DNA of 64,000 bases from Bacteroidales bacterium UBA6229 (GTDB lineage Bacteria > Bacteroidota > Bacteroidia > Bacteroidales > F082): contig DJWN01000124.1 in NCBI GenBank assembly GCA_002440975.1, forward strand, positions 1 to 64,000. Direction: 5' to 3'. The first letter of the stretch is position 1; every line of letters begins with the position of its first letter. The notes under the pieces were generated by a model. It searched no databases. It was not told the origin of the DNA and worked only from the letters and a program-made list of their open reading frames with translations. Positions 1 through 7,963 of this stretch are shown in pieces. Both the position numbers and the translations under genes were made by a program.

Positions 1-48
1 AAGGGTTAAAGGGTTAAAGGGTTAAGGAGTTAAAGGGTTTATGGGTTT
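1..48. repeat. 8-bp tandem repeat (AAGGGTTA-type)
   Basis: Three perfect copies of the octamer AAGGGTTA (1-8, 9-16, 17-24) are followed by three degenerate copies (25-32, 33-40, 41-48). The array begins at the window edge, so its full length is unknown. Its last bases touch the stop codon of the neighbouring four-helix-bundle gene. The 8-bp period shifts reading frame, so the array does not look coding. Confidence 0.85.
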
Positions 49-397
49 AATTGAGTGTTTTTAAGTATTTTATCAATTTTATAAGTTTTGATCTTATCAC
101 TGCTAAAGATTCAATTGGTTGCTTTGATTGCAAATAATTTAATCTTTCAGCGATTATGAGTTGAGTTTCCAATTCTGAAAGCGAACCTAAGGCTATATTG
201 AGAAACTGAAGGAATTGTTGTTTGCTGTTTCTTGCAGATCCTTCTGCAATATTGGAAGAAATTGAAACAGCCGAACGACGCATCTGACTAGTTAATCCGT
301 ATTTTTCTTCATCAGGAAAGCTTTTTGTGATATTATATATATCAACAACAAAATCGATAGACATTTGCCATATTTCGAGCTCTTTATGCGTGGCCAT
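47..397 (-). CDS. Four-helix-bundle protein (23S rRNA intervening-sequence / Avd-like family)
   Basis: This 116-residue protein matches the small family first described as ORFs in 23S rRNA intervening sequences and structurally related to the Avd accessory proteins of diversity-generating retroelements. The family signature is visible: LEIWQMSIDFVVDIYNIT at the N-terminus, then SQMRRSAVSISSNIAEGSAR at about residues 37-56, then a Leu-rich helix with LGSLSELETQL. Basic residues around R40-R41 fit nucleic-acid binding in this family. The gene is not inside an rRNA here; it stands alone beside an octamer repeat. The biochemical role is unknown. No reverse transcriptase is visible nearby, so a retroelement function is not supported. 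Confidence 0.85.
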   Translation of the reverse strand: MATHKELEIWQMSIDFVVDIYNITKSFPDEEKYGLTSQMRRSAVSISSNIAEGSARNSKQQFLQFLNIALGSLSELETQLIIAERLNYLQSKQPIESLAVIRSKLIKLIKYLKTLN

Positions 398-569
398 AGC
401 GTTTAGACATTAAATGTTAAAAGACATTATGCATGTTTTAGTATCTTCGAACTAAGATTAACAATTGCCTGGCCAACTTTGTGTTCAAATCCTGATTCAT
501 TCATTGCCAGCGTTTATGCTATTTTTTTTTAAAAAACATGAAAGCCAGATTTACAAACCCTTCAACTCA

Positions 570-1961
570 TCACAAATGAATCACTTCGCCGTAGGCAGCC
601 GCAGCAGCTTCCATGATTGCTTCTGACATGGTGGGATGCGGGTGCACAGTTTTAATGATTTCGTGGCCTGTAGTTTCCAGTTTGCGTGCTGCAACGGCTT
701 CGGCAATTATCTCTGTTACGTTGTCGCCAATCATATGACAACCAAGCCATTCGCCGTATTTGGCATCAAAAATCACTTTTACAAAACCATCCTTATTACC
801 GGCGGCATTGGCTTTGCCTGAAACAGAATAAGGGAATTTGCCCACTTTGATTTCGTATCCGGCTTCTTTGGCTTGTTTTTCGGTTAAACCTACCGAAGCA
901 ACTTCTGGATTGGTGTAGGTACAGGAAGGGATATTGCCATAATCAACTGGTTCGGGATTAAGACCGGCAATGGCTTCTACACAGGTGATACCTTCGTGAG
1001 AGGCGGTATGAGCCAAAGCAGGGCCATGAACAATATCACCAATGGCATAAACGCCTTCAATATTGGTGCGATAGTATTCATCAACTACCACTTTGCCCTT
1101 TTCGGATTTTACACCAACATCCTCAAGTCCGATACCCTCAAGGTTTGTTGCAATGCCAACTGCAGAAAGTACAATCTCTGCGTCAACAACTTCCTCGCCT
1201 TTTTTGGTTTTGATGGTAACCTTGCATATTTTTCCGGAGGTGTCAACTTTTTCAACAGATGAATTGGTCATCACCTTCATCTTTGCCTTCTTGAAAGAAC
1301 GCTCCAGTTGCTTTGAAACTTCTTCATCTTCAATAGGTAAGATATTGGGCATAAACTCAACAAGAGTAACCTCAACACCCATGCTGTTGTAGAAGAAGGC
1401 AAACTCTGATCCAATTGCTCCGGAGCCAACAACTACCATCGATTTCGGTAATTTCGGCAAGACCATTGCCTGGCGGTAACCAATGATTTTTTTGCCATCA
1501 ATGGGTAGATTTGGTAATTCGCGCGAACGGGCACCTGTAGCTATTATGATATGATCGGCTTCGTAAACGGATTCTTTGCTGTCGCTATCAGTAACACTCA
1601 CTTTTTTGCCTTTGACCAATTTACCAAATCCTTTGATCAGTTCAATCTTATTTTTTTTGAACAGAAACTGCACACCTTTGCTCATGCCATCGGCTACGCC
1701 CCGGCTACGTTTTACAATGCTTTCGAAGTCGGGCTTTGGCTCGCTTTCGAGCAAAATGCCATAATCAGCAGCATGTTTCATATAATTGAAAACCTGAGCA
1801 CTTTTTAGCAGGGCTTTTGTAGGGATACAGCCCCAGTTGAGACAGATACCGCCAATTTCTTCTTTTTCGACTACGGCTACTTTTTTCCCTAACTGAGAAG
1901 CTCTGATGGCAGCAACGTAACCTCCCGGGCCACTGCCTATAACGATCACATCATATTTCAT
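570..1961 (-). CDS. lpdA: Dihydrolipoyl dehydrogenase (E3)
   Basis: Flavoprotein disulfide reductase of 463 residues that reoxidises dihydrolipoamide for the pyruvate, 2-oxoglutarate or branched-chain dehydrogenase complexes, passing electrons to NAD. The N-terminal FAD-binding GSGPGGYVAAIRA motif, the redox-active disulfide GGICLNWGCIPTKALL, a second Rossmann motif VVGSGAIGSEFA and the C-terminal HPHPTMSEA catalytic His motif are all present. The frame is open upstream to 2195, but the family N-terminus starts with MKYDVIVIGSGPGG, so the ATG at 1959-1961 was chosen. It is transcribed alone on the minus strand, divergent from lemA. The usual E1/E2 partners are not in the window. Confidence 0.96.
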   Translation of the reverse strand: MKYDVIVIGSGPGGYVAAIRASQLGKKVAVVEKEEIGGICLNWGCIPTKALLKSAQVFNYMKHAADYGILLESEPKPDFESIVKRSRGVADGMSKGVQFLFKKNKIELIKGFGKLVKGKKVSVTDSDSKESVYEADHIIIATGARSRELPNLPIDGKKIIGYRQAMVLPKLPKSMVVVGSGAIGSEFAFFYNSMGVEVTLVEFMPNILPIEDEEVSKQLERSFKKAKMKVMTNSSVEKVDTSGKICKVTIKTKKGEEVVDAEIVLSAVGIATNLEGIGLEDVGVKSEKGKVVVDEYYRTNIEGVYAIGDIVHGPALAHTASHEGITCVEAIAGLNPEPVDYGNIPSCTYTNPEVASVGLTEKQAKEAGYEIKVGKFPYSVSGKANAAGNKDGFVKVIFDAKYGEWLGCHMIGDNVTEIIAEAVAARKLETTGHEIIKTVHPHPTMSEAIMEAAAAAYGEVIHL

Positions 1962-1999
1962 TTGATACGAATTTTTGTTATTTAGAATGTTTCTGTCTG

Positions 2000-2007
2000 C
2001 AAAATTA
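2000..2007 (-). promoter_or_regulatory. Candidate -7 promoter element for lpdA
   Basis: The minus strand reads TAATTTTG, matching the Bacteroidota -7 consensus TAnnTTTG, 38 bases upstream of the lpdA start. No clear TTG -33 element was found at the expected spacing, so this is tentative. Confidence 0.35.
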
Positions 2008-2169
2008 CAAAAATACCATTGCATTCCTTTGTTTATTACGGGTATTGAATGTCTGCTGATAAGTATTGTTAAGTGGCTGTGCATGAAATAAAAAAAATAA
2101 ATAAAAGGAAAAAACTCCATTTTATCAACATTTTTACGACCTTTGTGAATTCTAAAACAATTACAACCT

Positions 2170-2768
2170 ATGAAAAAGACACTCATCGTTATCACTGTTA
2201 TCGTTGTCGTGGTGCTTGTATTTTACAGCTTTTTTAAGAGTACCTATAACACTATGGTGATGAATAGCGAACAAGTTGAGGCACAATGGGCGCAGGTAGA
2301 GAATGTTTATCAGCGCCGTGCCGATCTGATTCCGAATCTCGTGAATACCGTAAAAGGGTTTGCTGCTCAGGAACAGGAAGTTTTAACTGGAGTTGTGGAA
2401 GCCCGTGCCAAAGCCACCTCGGTAAATGTGAATGCAGACAATCTGACTGAAGCCAATTTACAGGCTTTCCAAAAAGCACAGGAAGGATTATCCGGAGCAC
2501 TATCACGTTTGATGGTTGTAGTGGAAAAGTATCCTGAGCTCAAGTCAAATCAGAATTTTCTGGAGTTGCAGTCACAGCTCGAAGGAACAGAAAACCGTAT
2601 TACGGTTGAACGAATGAAGTTTAACGAAACTACAAGGACTTACAACACTTACATAATTACATAAAATCTTTTCCTCAGACCTTGCTGGCAGGGATGTTTG
2701 GTTTTGAAGAAAAACCTTATTTCGAGGCAGCACAAGGAGCCGATACAGTACCCCAAGTAGAGTTCTAA
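2170..2768 (+). pseudogene. lemA: LemA family protein, frameshifted near its C-terminus
   Basis: LemA proteins are membrane-anchored coiled-coil proteins with a short N-terminal transmembrane helix (here about residues 4-24) and a helical extracytoplasmic domain. The family motifs VEAQWAQVENVYQRRADLIP and NLVNTVKGFA follow directly. The reading frame closes at 2664 after 164 residues, inside the conserved FNETTRTYNTY region. The expected family ending (FPQTLLAGMFGFEEKPYF and on to PQVEF, stop 2766-2768) is intact in another frame. The break coincides with two exact tandem copies of TTACATAA at 2649-2664; removing one copy restores the full frame. So the gene is either recently broken, phase-variable, or an assembly error. 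It heads an operon with two TPM-domain genes, the usual LemA neighbours. Confidence 0.9.
2649..2664 (+). repeat. 8-bp exact tandem duplication causing the lemA frameshift
   Basis: TTACATAA occurs twice back to back (2649-2656 and 2657-2664). The second copy creates the in-frame TAA at 2662-2664. With one copy deleted the frame reads YNTYIKSFPQTLLAG, which is the normal LemA sequence. Confidence 0.95.
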
Positions 2769-2781
2769 AAAATTTCTTATT

Positions 2782-3219
2782 ATGCCTAATGCACAAAATT
2801 TTTTTACACAGGAAGACAAAGCTCGAATACGGACAGCTATCTTAAAAGCTGAATTGGACTCTTCGGGTGAGATAAGGGTGCATATCGAAAATCACTGTAA
2901 AGGTGAAGTGCTCGACAGGGCGGCCTATTTATTTGAGTACCTTAAGATAAACCAGACTGAACAACGTAATGGAGTGCTTTTTTACCTGGCGATAAAAGAT
3001 CATAAATTTGCCATAATAGGTGATGTTGGTATAAACAAAGAGGTTGAGGAGAATTTTTGGGAAGATATCAAAGCACTGATGGCGGAGCATTTCAAGCTGG
3101 GTGATTTTGTTGCCGGACTTGAAAATGGCATCGCACGTGCCGGTCAGAAACTCAAAAAGCATTTCCCTTATCAACGTGATGATATCAATGAATTAAGTGA
3201 TGAAATTTCGTTTGGATAG
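2782..3219 (+). CDS. TPM domain-containing protein (soluble)
   Basis: A 145-residue protein of the TPM fold (TLP18.3/Psb32/MOLO-1). It has no signal peptide. Family-typical stretches are FTQEDKARIRTAILKAELDS, SGEIRVHIENHC, NGVLFYLAIKDHKFAIIGD and the C-terminal helix with the DFVAGLENGIARAGQKLKKHFP pattern. It lies 13 bases after the lemA stop and its own stop is immediately followed by the start of the second TPM gene. LemA-TPM-TPM is a recurring Bacteroidota gene order. The molecular function of the family is not settled (acid phosphatase-like activity and photosystem repair have been proposed for relatives). Confidence 0.88.
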   Translation: MPNAQNFFTQEDKARIRTAILKAELDSSGEIRVHIENHCKGEVLDRAAYLFEYLKINQTEQRNGVLFYLAIKDHKFAIIGDVGINKEVEENFWEDIKALMAEHFKLGDFVAGLENGIARAGQKLKKHFPYQRDDINELSDEISFG

Positions 3220-4014
3220 ATGAAGAAAAACCTGTTATTAACCTTTTTTGTACTGTTTTCGCAGTTTATTTTATTCAATGCTGAAGGCATTGCTCAAATA
3301 CCAGCCAAGCCTGAACCACCCAGGCTGGTGAATGATTTCACAGGCACCCTATCCGAAGAGGAAATATATGCCCTGGAACAAAAGCTGGTCAATTACAACG
3401 ATACAACTTCCACTCAAATTCTCGTGGTTTTGGTGAACGACCTGGGAGGCTATGATCCGGCTGATTTTGCTTTCAGGCTGGGTCAGCAATGGGGCGTTGG
3501 GCAGCGACAGCATAATAATGGAGCAGTAATATTGATAAAGCCAAAAACCCAAAACAGTCGCGGGCAGGCATTTATTGCCACTGGATATGGCCTGGAAGCA
3601 ATGATTCCTGATGCGCTGGCCAGGCGGATTGTGAATAATGAGATGATACCTGAGTTTAAGAATGACCGGTATTTTGATGGTATCTGGCGTGCTACTGATG
3701 TGATGTTTGGCCTGGCTTCTGGCGAATTTGCTGCTGATGAATATGATCAATCGCCTGCTGCTGCATGGTTTGTTCCCATTTTAGTTTTCCTGATCATTTT
3801 TTATGTGTTAAAAGCCAGCCGATCATCCAACCATATCGGTAGCAAAAGTAATTTGCCTTTTTGGGCAGCCTTGTTCCTGGCCAGTCAGGCAGGACGGTCG
3901 CATGGTGGTAGCTGGCAGAGTTTCTCTGGTGGTAGTAGAGGTTCGTCAGGCAGTAGTTTTGGCGGCTTTGGCGGAGGAAGTTTTGGTGGAGGAGGAGCTG
4001 GCGGCAGCTGGTAA
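3220..4014 (+). CDS. TPM domain membrane protein, YgcG-like, Gly/Ser-rich tail
   Basis: This 264-residue protein has a signal peptide (MKKNLLLTFFVLFSQFILF, cleavage near residue 25), an extracytoplasmic TPM domain (about 35-165; VNDFTGTLSEEEIYALEQKL, then TQILVVLVNDLGGYDPADFA), one transmembrane helix around 188-203 and a tail of GGSSG/FGGGSFGGGG repeats. That layout is the YgcG/BA14K-like TPM membrane form. It starts on the base after the preceding stop, so the two TPM genes are almost certainly co-transcribed and translationally coupled. Role unknown; LemA partners suggest an envelope function. Confidence 0.9.
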   Translation: MKKNLLLTFFVLFSQFILFNAEGIAQIPAKPEPPRLVNDFTGTLSEEEIYALEQKLVNYNDTTSTQILVVLVNDLGGYDPADFAFRLGQQWGVGQRQHNNGAVILIKPKTQNSRGQAFIATGYGLEAMIPDALARRIVNNEMIPEFKNDRYFDGIWRATDVMFGLASGEFAADEYDQSPAAAWFVPILVFLIIFYVLKASRSSNHIGSKSNLPFWAALFLASQAGRSHGGSWQSFSGGSRGSSGSSFGGFGGGSFGGGGAGGSW

Positions 4015-4022
4015 ATGCTTGT

Positions 4023-5276
4023 TTACCTGCTTTTTTGGCTTTTTGAATGCAGATAGCTGCGATATTCTGAGGGGAGTTTTCCGGAGAATTTTTTAAAAGA
4101 TGCAACAAATGTTGACCTGCTGTTGAAGCCGCATGTGGAAGCAATGCCTTCAATGCTATAATCTTCGTAATCAGGATTGTGGAATAGTTTGATCACCTTG
4201 GCACAGCGGTAATCATTTAAAAAAGCATGGAAGTTTTTACCGAATTTTTCATTAATCAGCTGCGACAAATATTTTGTGTTGGTATTAAGCATTTCTGCCA
4301 CGTCATCAATTTTGAGTTTGGCGTCGGTAAAAGGTTCTTTTTCCTTCATCAGCATCAGCAGGGCGGCCAGTAATTCTTCTTTCAGTGTTTCGCACAGGCA
4401 CGAGGCTCTATATTTTTCGTTATGAAGCCCTTGCTCCTGATGGTTTGTTTGTTCTTCGGGTTTTTGATCCTCATTCACATTTTCAGTTCGTTTTGGCTGA
4501 TTTTCAGTATTTTGAAACTGCTGGAAATTGTGTAGGAAATTATCTTCGAACCTGACACCAAAATAGGCAAGGCCGATATTCAGTATGAGCAAAGCAGAAA
4601 CAAATAAGGTACTACTGAGATTTTGACCTGATTCGTGAATAAAATTATGACTCAACAACAAAACCATTAAGATTAAAAAACTTAATGCAAATATCTGGAT
4701 GCCATTCAGGTATATTTTCGTGTCGGCACATACGTTTTGTGGAATCTGTTTGTAAAAGCTCTTGTATTGTTTCAATGTATAAATCAGATAGACAAACAAT
4801 TGCATGCCAACCAATGATTTGATGAGAATCTCGATCAGCCAGGTTTGCCTTCCAGGGAAGTTTTTCAATAAAAACAAACCATAAACGGAATCCAGATATT
4901 CCACATGATTTGTAGTGATCAAAACCCAAAATGGTGTGAGCAGAATAAACATTACGATTGCAGGCACAAAATGCTTGAAATCAATGCTTTGAAGCTTAAA
5001 ATCTTGAATAAGAAGCGATTTGTGGTGAAGGTAAAAAAACGGGATAAGTGTTAAGCCAATCACAAAAGCCAGTGGAAATAAAATGAATAAGGTAGAAGAA
5101 TGCTCATAAAGGTGTATATGGATTAGAAATCCTGTCAATCCGAGTGCAAGCATAAACAGCCCGAAAAGCAACTTTGTTACATTTTTCTCCTGATAATAAA
5201 GGAAAAGCATATAAAAAAAGAAGCCAACAGATTGATAGCTCAACATAAGCCAGAGCGAATGATTTACTACTTCCAT
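4023..5276 (-). CDS. Membrane-bound AraC-family transcriptional regulator
   Basis: A 417-residue protein with about seven hydrophobic helices in the first 250 residues, a polar linker rich in Glu/Gln (about 255-300), and a C-terminal AraC-type double helix-turn-helix (about 315-410; FHAFLNDYRCAKVIKLF, then the family motif SIEGIASTCGFNSRSTFVASFKK). This is the 7TM-AraC architecture common in Bacteroidota, in which the membrane part may sense a signal. It is convergent with the TPM gene (8-base gap) and divergent from the nos operon across a 409-base AT-rich spacer, which makes it a candidate nos regulator. That link rests on position only. Confidence 0.9.
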   Translation of the reverse strand: MEVVNHSLWLMLSYQSVGFFFYMLFLYYQEKNVTKLLFGLFMLALGLTGFLIHIHLYEHSSTLFILFPLAFVIGLTLIPFFYLHHKSLLIQDFKLQSIDFKHFVPAIVMFILLTPFWVLITTNHVEYLDSVYGLFLLKNFPGRQTWLIEILIKSLVGMQLFVYLIYTLKQYKSFYKQIPQNVCADTKIYLNGIQIFALSFLILMVLLLSHNFIHESGQNLSSTLFVSALLILNIGLAYFGVRFEDNFLHNFQQFQNTENQPKRTENVNEDQKPEEQTNHQEQGLHNEKYRASCLCETLKEELLAALLMLMKEKEPFTDAKLKIDDVAEMLNTNTKYLSQLINEKFGKNFHAFLNDYRCAKVIKLFHNPDYEDYSIEGIASTCGFNSRSTFVASFKKFSGKLPSEYRSYLHSKSQKSR

Positions 5277-5685
5277 ACTTCAGTCAGGCTTTTAAAATTA
5301 CTTTCAGAAGTGGAACAAAGAAGTTTCCCAACACCTTTTTAATTTTGGTTTGTTTCACTTTGCTGAATCGCTAACAAATATATGCAATAATTCTTGTTTT
5401 AAAACAACGGTCAGGTAAATATTCATGTTAAAAGATTAAAAATCAATAAATAAAAATTAGAAAATAGGTAATGAAATTCCTGTTTTCCTGAATAAGACAG
5501 ATGCATTTTCTGTTTAAAAACGTGGAAATGTGTTTTAATTCCGGTTTCAAAACATCTAATATTTTTTATCCAGTTAGCGGCAAGTTACTTTTGTTTAAGA
5601 AATAACAAAACAAATTGGAAGATTTGCGAATTAATTTCGAACCAAATGTGTAAAAAATCACTTTTTTTAATCAAAAACCAAAATC
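5277..5685. other. 409-base AT-rich divergent intergenic region (AraC regulator / nos operon)
   Basis: No open frame of note is present. On the plus strand a TACTTTTG element lies at 5586-5593. On the minus strand CAAATATA (5375-5382) reads TATATTTG and could serve the regulator gene, with a CAA at 5405-5407 as a weak -33 element. No convincing Crp/Fnr half-site pair (TTGA-N6-TCAA) was seen. The length and AT content leave room for regulator binding. Confidence 0.6.
5586..5593 (+). promoter_or_regulatory. Candidate -7 element of the nos operon
   Basis: TACTTTTG matches TAnnTTTG and sits 92 bases before the ATG of the first nosZ-like gene. A T-rich stretch lies where the -33 element should be, but no exact TTG is there. 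Confidence 0.4.
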
Positions 5686-7935
5686 ATGAAGCAATTTTTT
5701 AAAGCTTTAACAGTAGCACTTGTTAGCCTGTTACTGACGTGTGTGGTGATGTCTGATGCTTTAGCACAGCAAACACTGGCAGACGTTAAAAAGGAACGTA
5801 GGCTTAACGACGAGGATGTTTTGGCCGCTACCAAAACATTTATGCCTCGCGGAGGGCGCGATGAGTACTTTGCTTTCGTTGGATCGGGTAATTCCGGAAC
5901 CATGATCGTTTATGGTTTGCCTTCGATGCGTATTTACAAGTATGTGGGTGTGTTTTCACCAGAACCATGGCAGGGCTATGGATTCGATGATGAAAGTACG
6001 CTTGTGATCAAAAAGGGATCGCTCGACAACACCTTGTTAAAGTATGGTGATATGCGGTTTCCGGCACTTAGCGAAACAGATGGAAAGTACAACGGAAAGT
6101 ATCTGTTCTATTCAGACGGTGCCAACTCGCGTATTGCGGTGTTGGGTCTCGACGACTTTGAAACCAAACAGGTTTTGATGCACCCGCTCTTTATTAATGC
6201 ATTCCCTGGCGTTTCGGTTTCGCAGAACAACGAGTTTGTATTTCAAACCAGCGAATATCCCACCCCTTGGGATCATCGCGAAGCTGATGTGACCACTGAA
6301 TTTGAAACCAAATTTAAATCAGGGATCACCTCATGGAAATTTGAAGATACAGATGATGAAGCCGGTTCAGGCCATCATATCGGTCGATTAATCAAAGAAG
6401 CTTCCTTCACACTCGAATTGCCGCCACTTACACTAGGATTTTTTGATGCCGGCAGGCTCGAAAGTCATGGTTTGCTGGTAGGTTTGGCAAGTTATCAGAA
6501 TCAAAACTTTGTTTATGTGTATGATTATCTTAAAGCGAATGGCCTGCAAACAATTAATGTCAACGACTTTGATGTTATTCCTTTTGAAACAGGGAAAAAA
6601 GCAGGTGCTTTCGCTTTAATCCCAATTGAAGAAGCCCCAATGAGCGTAAAAGTTGACCCAACAGGAAAATACTTTATCACAGCCTCAAATAAAGCCTTGG
6701 TTTTCGATTTCGGAAAAGTAAAAACTGCACTCAATCAGCAGGCTTTTTCGGGCGAAATATTGGGAATTCCACAGCTTAATGCAAGCGAATTACTGCATGG
6801 TCAGTTGGATTTGGGTAACAAAGTTGTAGATATTGCATTCGACTACCGCCCCGAAATGGTTTATGCTTCCGTTTATAACGACAAAAAAATCGTTCGTTGG
6901 AACTATGTTACCAGTCAGGTTGATGAAACCTTAGCTTTATCCTTTAAACCAGGCCATTTGATGACCCCACAAGGTAATTCTGTTGAGCCTCATTCCAACT
7001 ACCTTACTGTTGTAAATAAGGAAGGTTTGTATGAAAATATGATTAATACAGGTCCAACACGTCCGAGTTATAATCATTTGATTGATATTTCTTCTGATAA
7101 GATGCGGGATATCTATACCATGACAATTCCGCAGGCCAATATGTATGGCTCGGTAAGTGTTTTGCGCACAACCATTAAGCCGATTATTCGGTATCCGCTT
7201 GGCACGAATACACGTACCGGAGAAATTTCAAGGTTTAAAACTGTTGCCGGTCAGGAAAAGATCGAACGCGAAGGAAATCGTGTTCACGTTTTCGGAACCC
7301 TTATTCGGTCGCATATCACACCAGAGATTGTTGAAATAGAAGAAGGAGATGTAGTAACATTCCACCTTACAAATTTGGAACGCGCTGAAGACGAAACACA
7401 CGGGTTCACGGTTTCAACTTATGGCGTGCATGGTAGCTTTGAGCCCGGAAAAACAGCTTCACTCACCTTTACTGCTGACAGAGCGGGTGTATTTCCTTAT
7501 TACTGTACAGAGTTCTGTTCGGCACTTCACCTCGAGATGGAAGGTATTCTTTTGGTAAGACCCAAAGGTTATGTGACTTCTGGCGATGATAGTGGTGAGA
7601 TTGAGCTAAGTCAGGAACAATTGGCTGAATATAAGAAGAATTATGAGGATAAACTTGTCGTAATCAACGAAACGCAGGATGTTATCAATAGTGTGGTAAC
7701 TTATCTGAAAGAAAATGATTATCAAAAGTATCCTTATGTTGAAGCACTTGTTGTGGATGCGCTCGACCAACTTGAATTGGCCAAAGTATCAAAAGCCAAT
7801 TACGAAAGATATGCAGCCGAAGGCAAGTGGAGAGACGCTTTCTTGTGGGCCGAGCAATATTGGCAATATCAGATTAAAACTGCTGATGTTGGATTAAGAG
7901 CCAAAAAGTTGTTGTCTGAACAAATCAGCATGTAA
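5686..7935 (+). CDS. nosZ: NosZ-like protein A: CuA site intact, CuZ histidines lost
   Basis: A 749-residue Sec-exported NosZ homologue (signal peptide about 1-28, ending ALAQQ). It has the NosZ seven-bladed propeller (about 30-500) and a cupredoxin domain (about 530-627). The CuA ligands are complete: H572, C607, C611, H615 and M618 in the YCTEFCSALHLEM motif. Aligned with its neighbour, the CuZ histidines are replaced: the HH pair by R124-F125, then F173, Y277, M319 and D382; only the GHL histidine (H424) remains. It therefore should not bind the catalytic tetranuclear copper site. A helical extension of about 110 residues follows the CuA domain (about 637-749). The next gene, 28 bases downstream, has the opposite pattern, so this protein is best read as the electron-entry subunit of a heterodimer. 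Confidence 0.9.
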   Translation: MKQFFKALTVALVSLLLTCVVMSDALAQQTLADVKKERRLNDEDVLAATKTFMPRGGRDEYFAFVGSGNSGTMIVYGLPSMRIYKYVGVFSPEPWQGYGFDDESTLVIKKGSLDNTLLKYGDMRFPALSETDGKYNGKYLFYSDGANSRIAVLGLDDFETKQVLMHPLFINAFPGVSVSQNNEFVFQTSEYPTPWDHREADVTTEFETKFKSGITSWKFEDTDDEAGSGHHIGRLIKEASFTLELPPLTLGFFDAGRLESHGLLVGLASYQNQNFVYVYDYLKANGLQTINVNDFDVIPFETGKKAGAFALIPIEEAPMSVKVDPTGKYFITASNKALVFDFGKVKTALNQQAFSGEILGIPQLNASELLHGQLDLGNKVVDIAFDYRPEMVYASVYNDKKIVRWNYVTSQVDETLALSFKPGHLMTPQGNSVEPHSNYLTVVNKEGLYENMINTGPTRPSYNHLIDISSDKMRDIYTMTIPQANMYGSVSVLRTTIKPIIRYPLGTNTRTGEISRFKTVAGQEKIEREGNRVHVFGTLIRSHITPEIVEIEEGDVVTFHLTNLERAEDETHGFTVSTYGVHGSFEPGKTASLTFTADRAGVFPYYCTEFCSALHLEMEGILLVRPKGYVTSGDDSGEIELSQEQLAEYKKNYEDKLVVINETQDVINSVVTYLKENDYQKYPYVEALVVDALDQLELAKVSKANYERYAAEGKWRDAFLWAEQYWQYQIKTADVGLRAKKLLSEQISM

Positions 7936-7963
7936 TTTAATAATCACCAAGAAATTTTGTGTT

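Noticed and set aside
1979..1998. TATTTAGA half-site near the lpdA promoter as a fifth operator copy
   Set aside because: The left arm matches, but the right arm (TCTGTCTG) agrees in only a few bases, so the palindrome is not convincing.
1962..2195. N-terminal extension of dihydrolipoyl dehydrogenase (open frame up to 2195)
   Set aside because: The extension is hydrophobic and low in quality, overlaps the start of lemA on the other strand, and the family begins at MKYDVIVIGSGPGG; ATG 1959-1961 is the better start.
5277..5685. Crp/Fnr-type box upstream of the nos operon
   Set aside because: No TTGA-N6-TCAA-like pair was found; short inverted repeats here (for example around TTCGAA at 5637) are no better than expected in AT-rich DNA.
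5686..7935. First nosZ-like gene as a decaying pseudogene
   Set aside because: It has an intact 749-codon frame, a good signal peptide and a perfect CuA site; only the CuZ ligands are changed, which fits specialisation better than decay.
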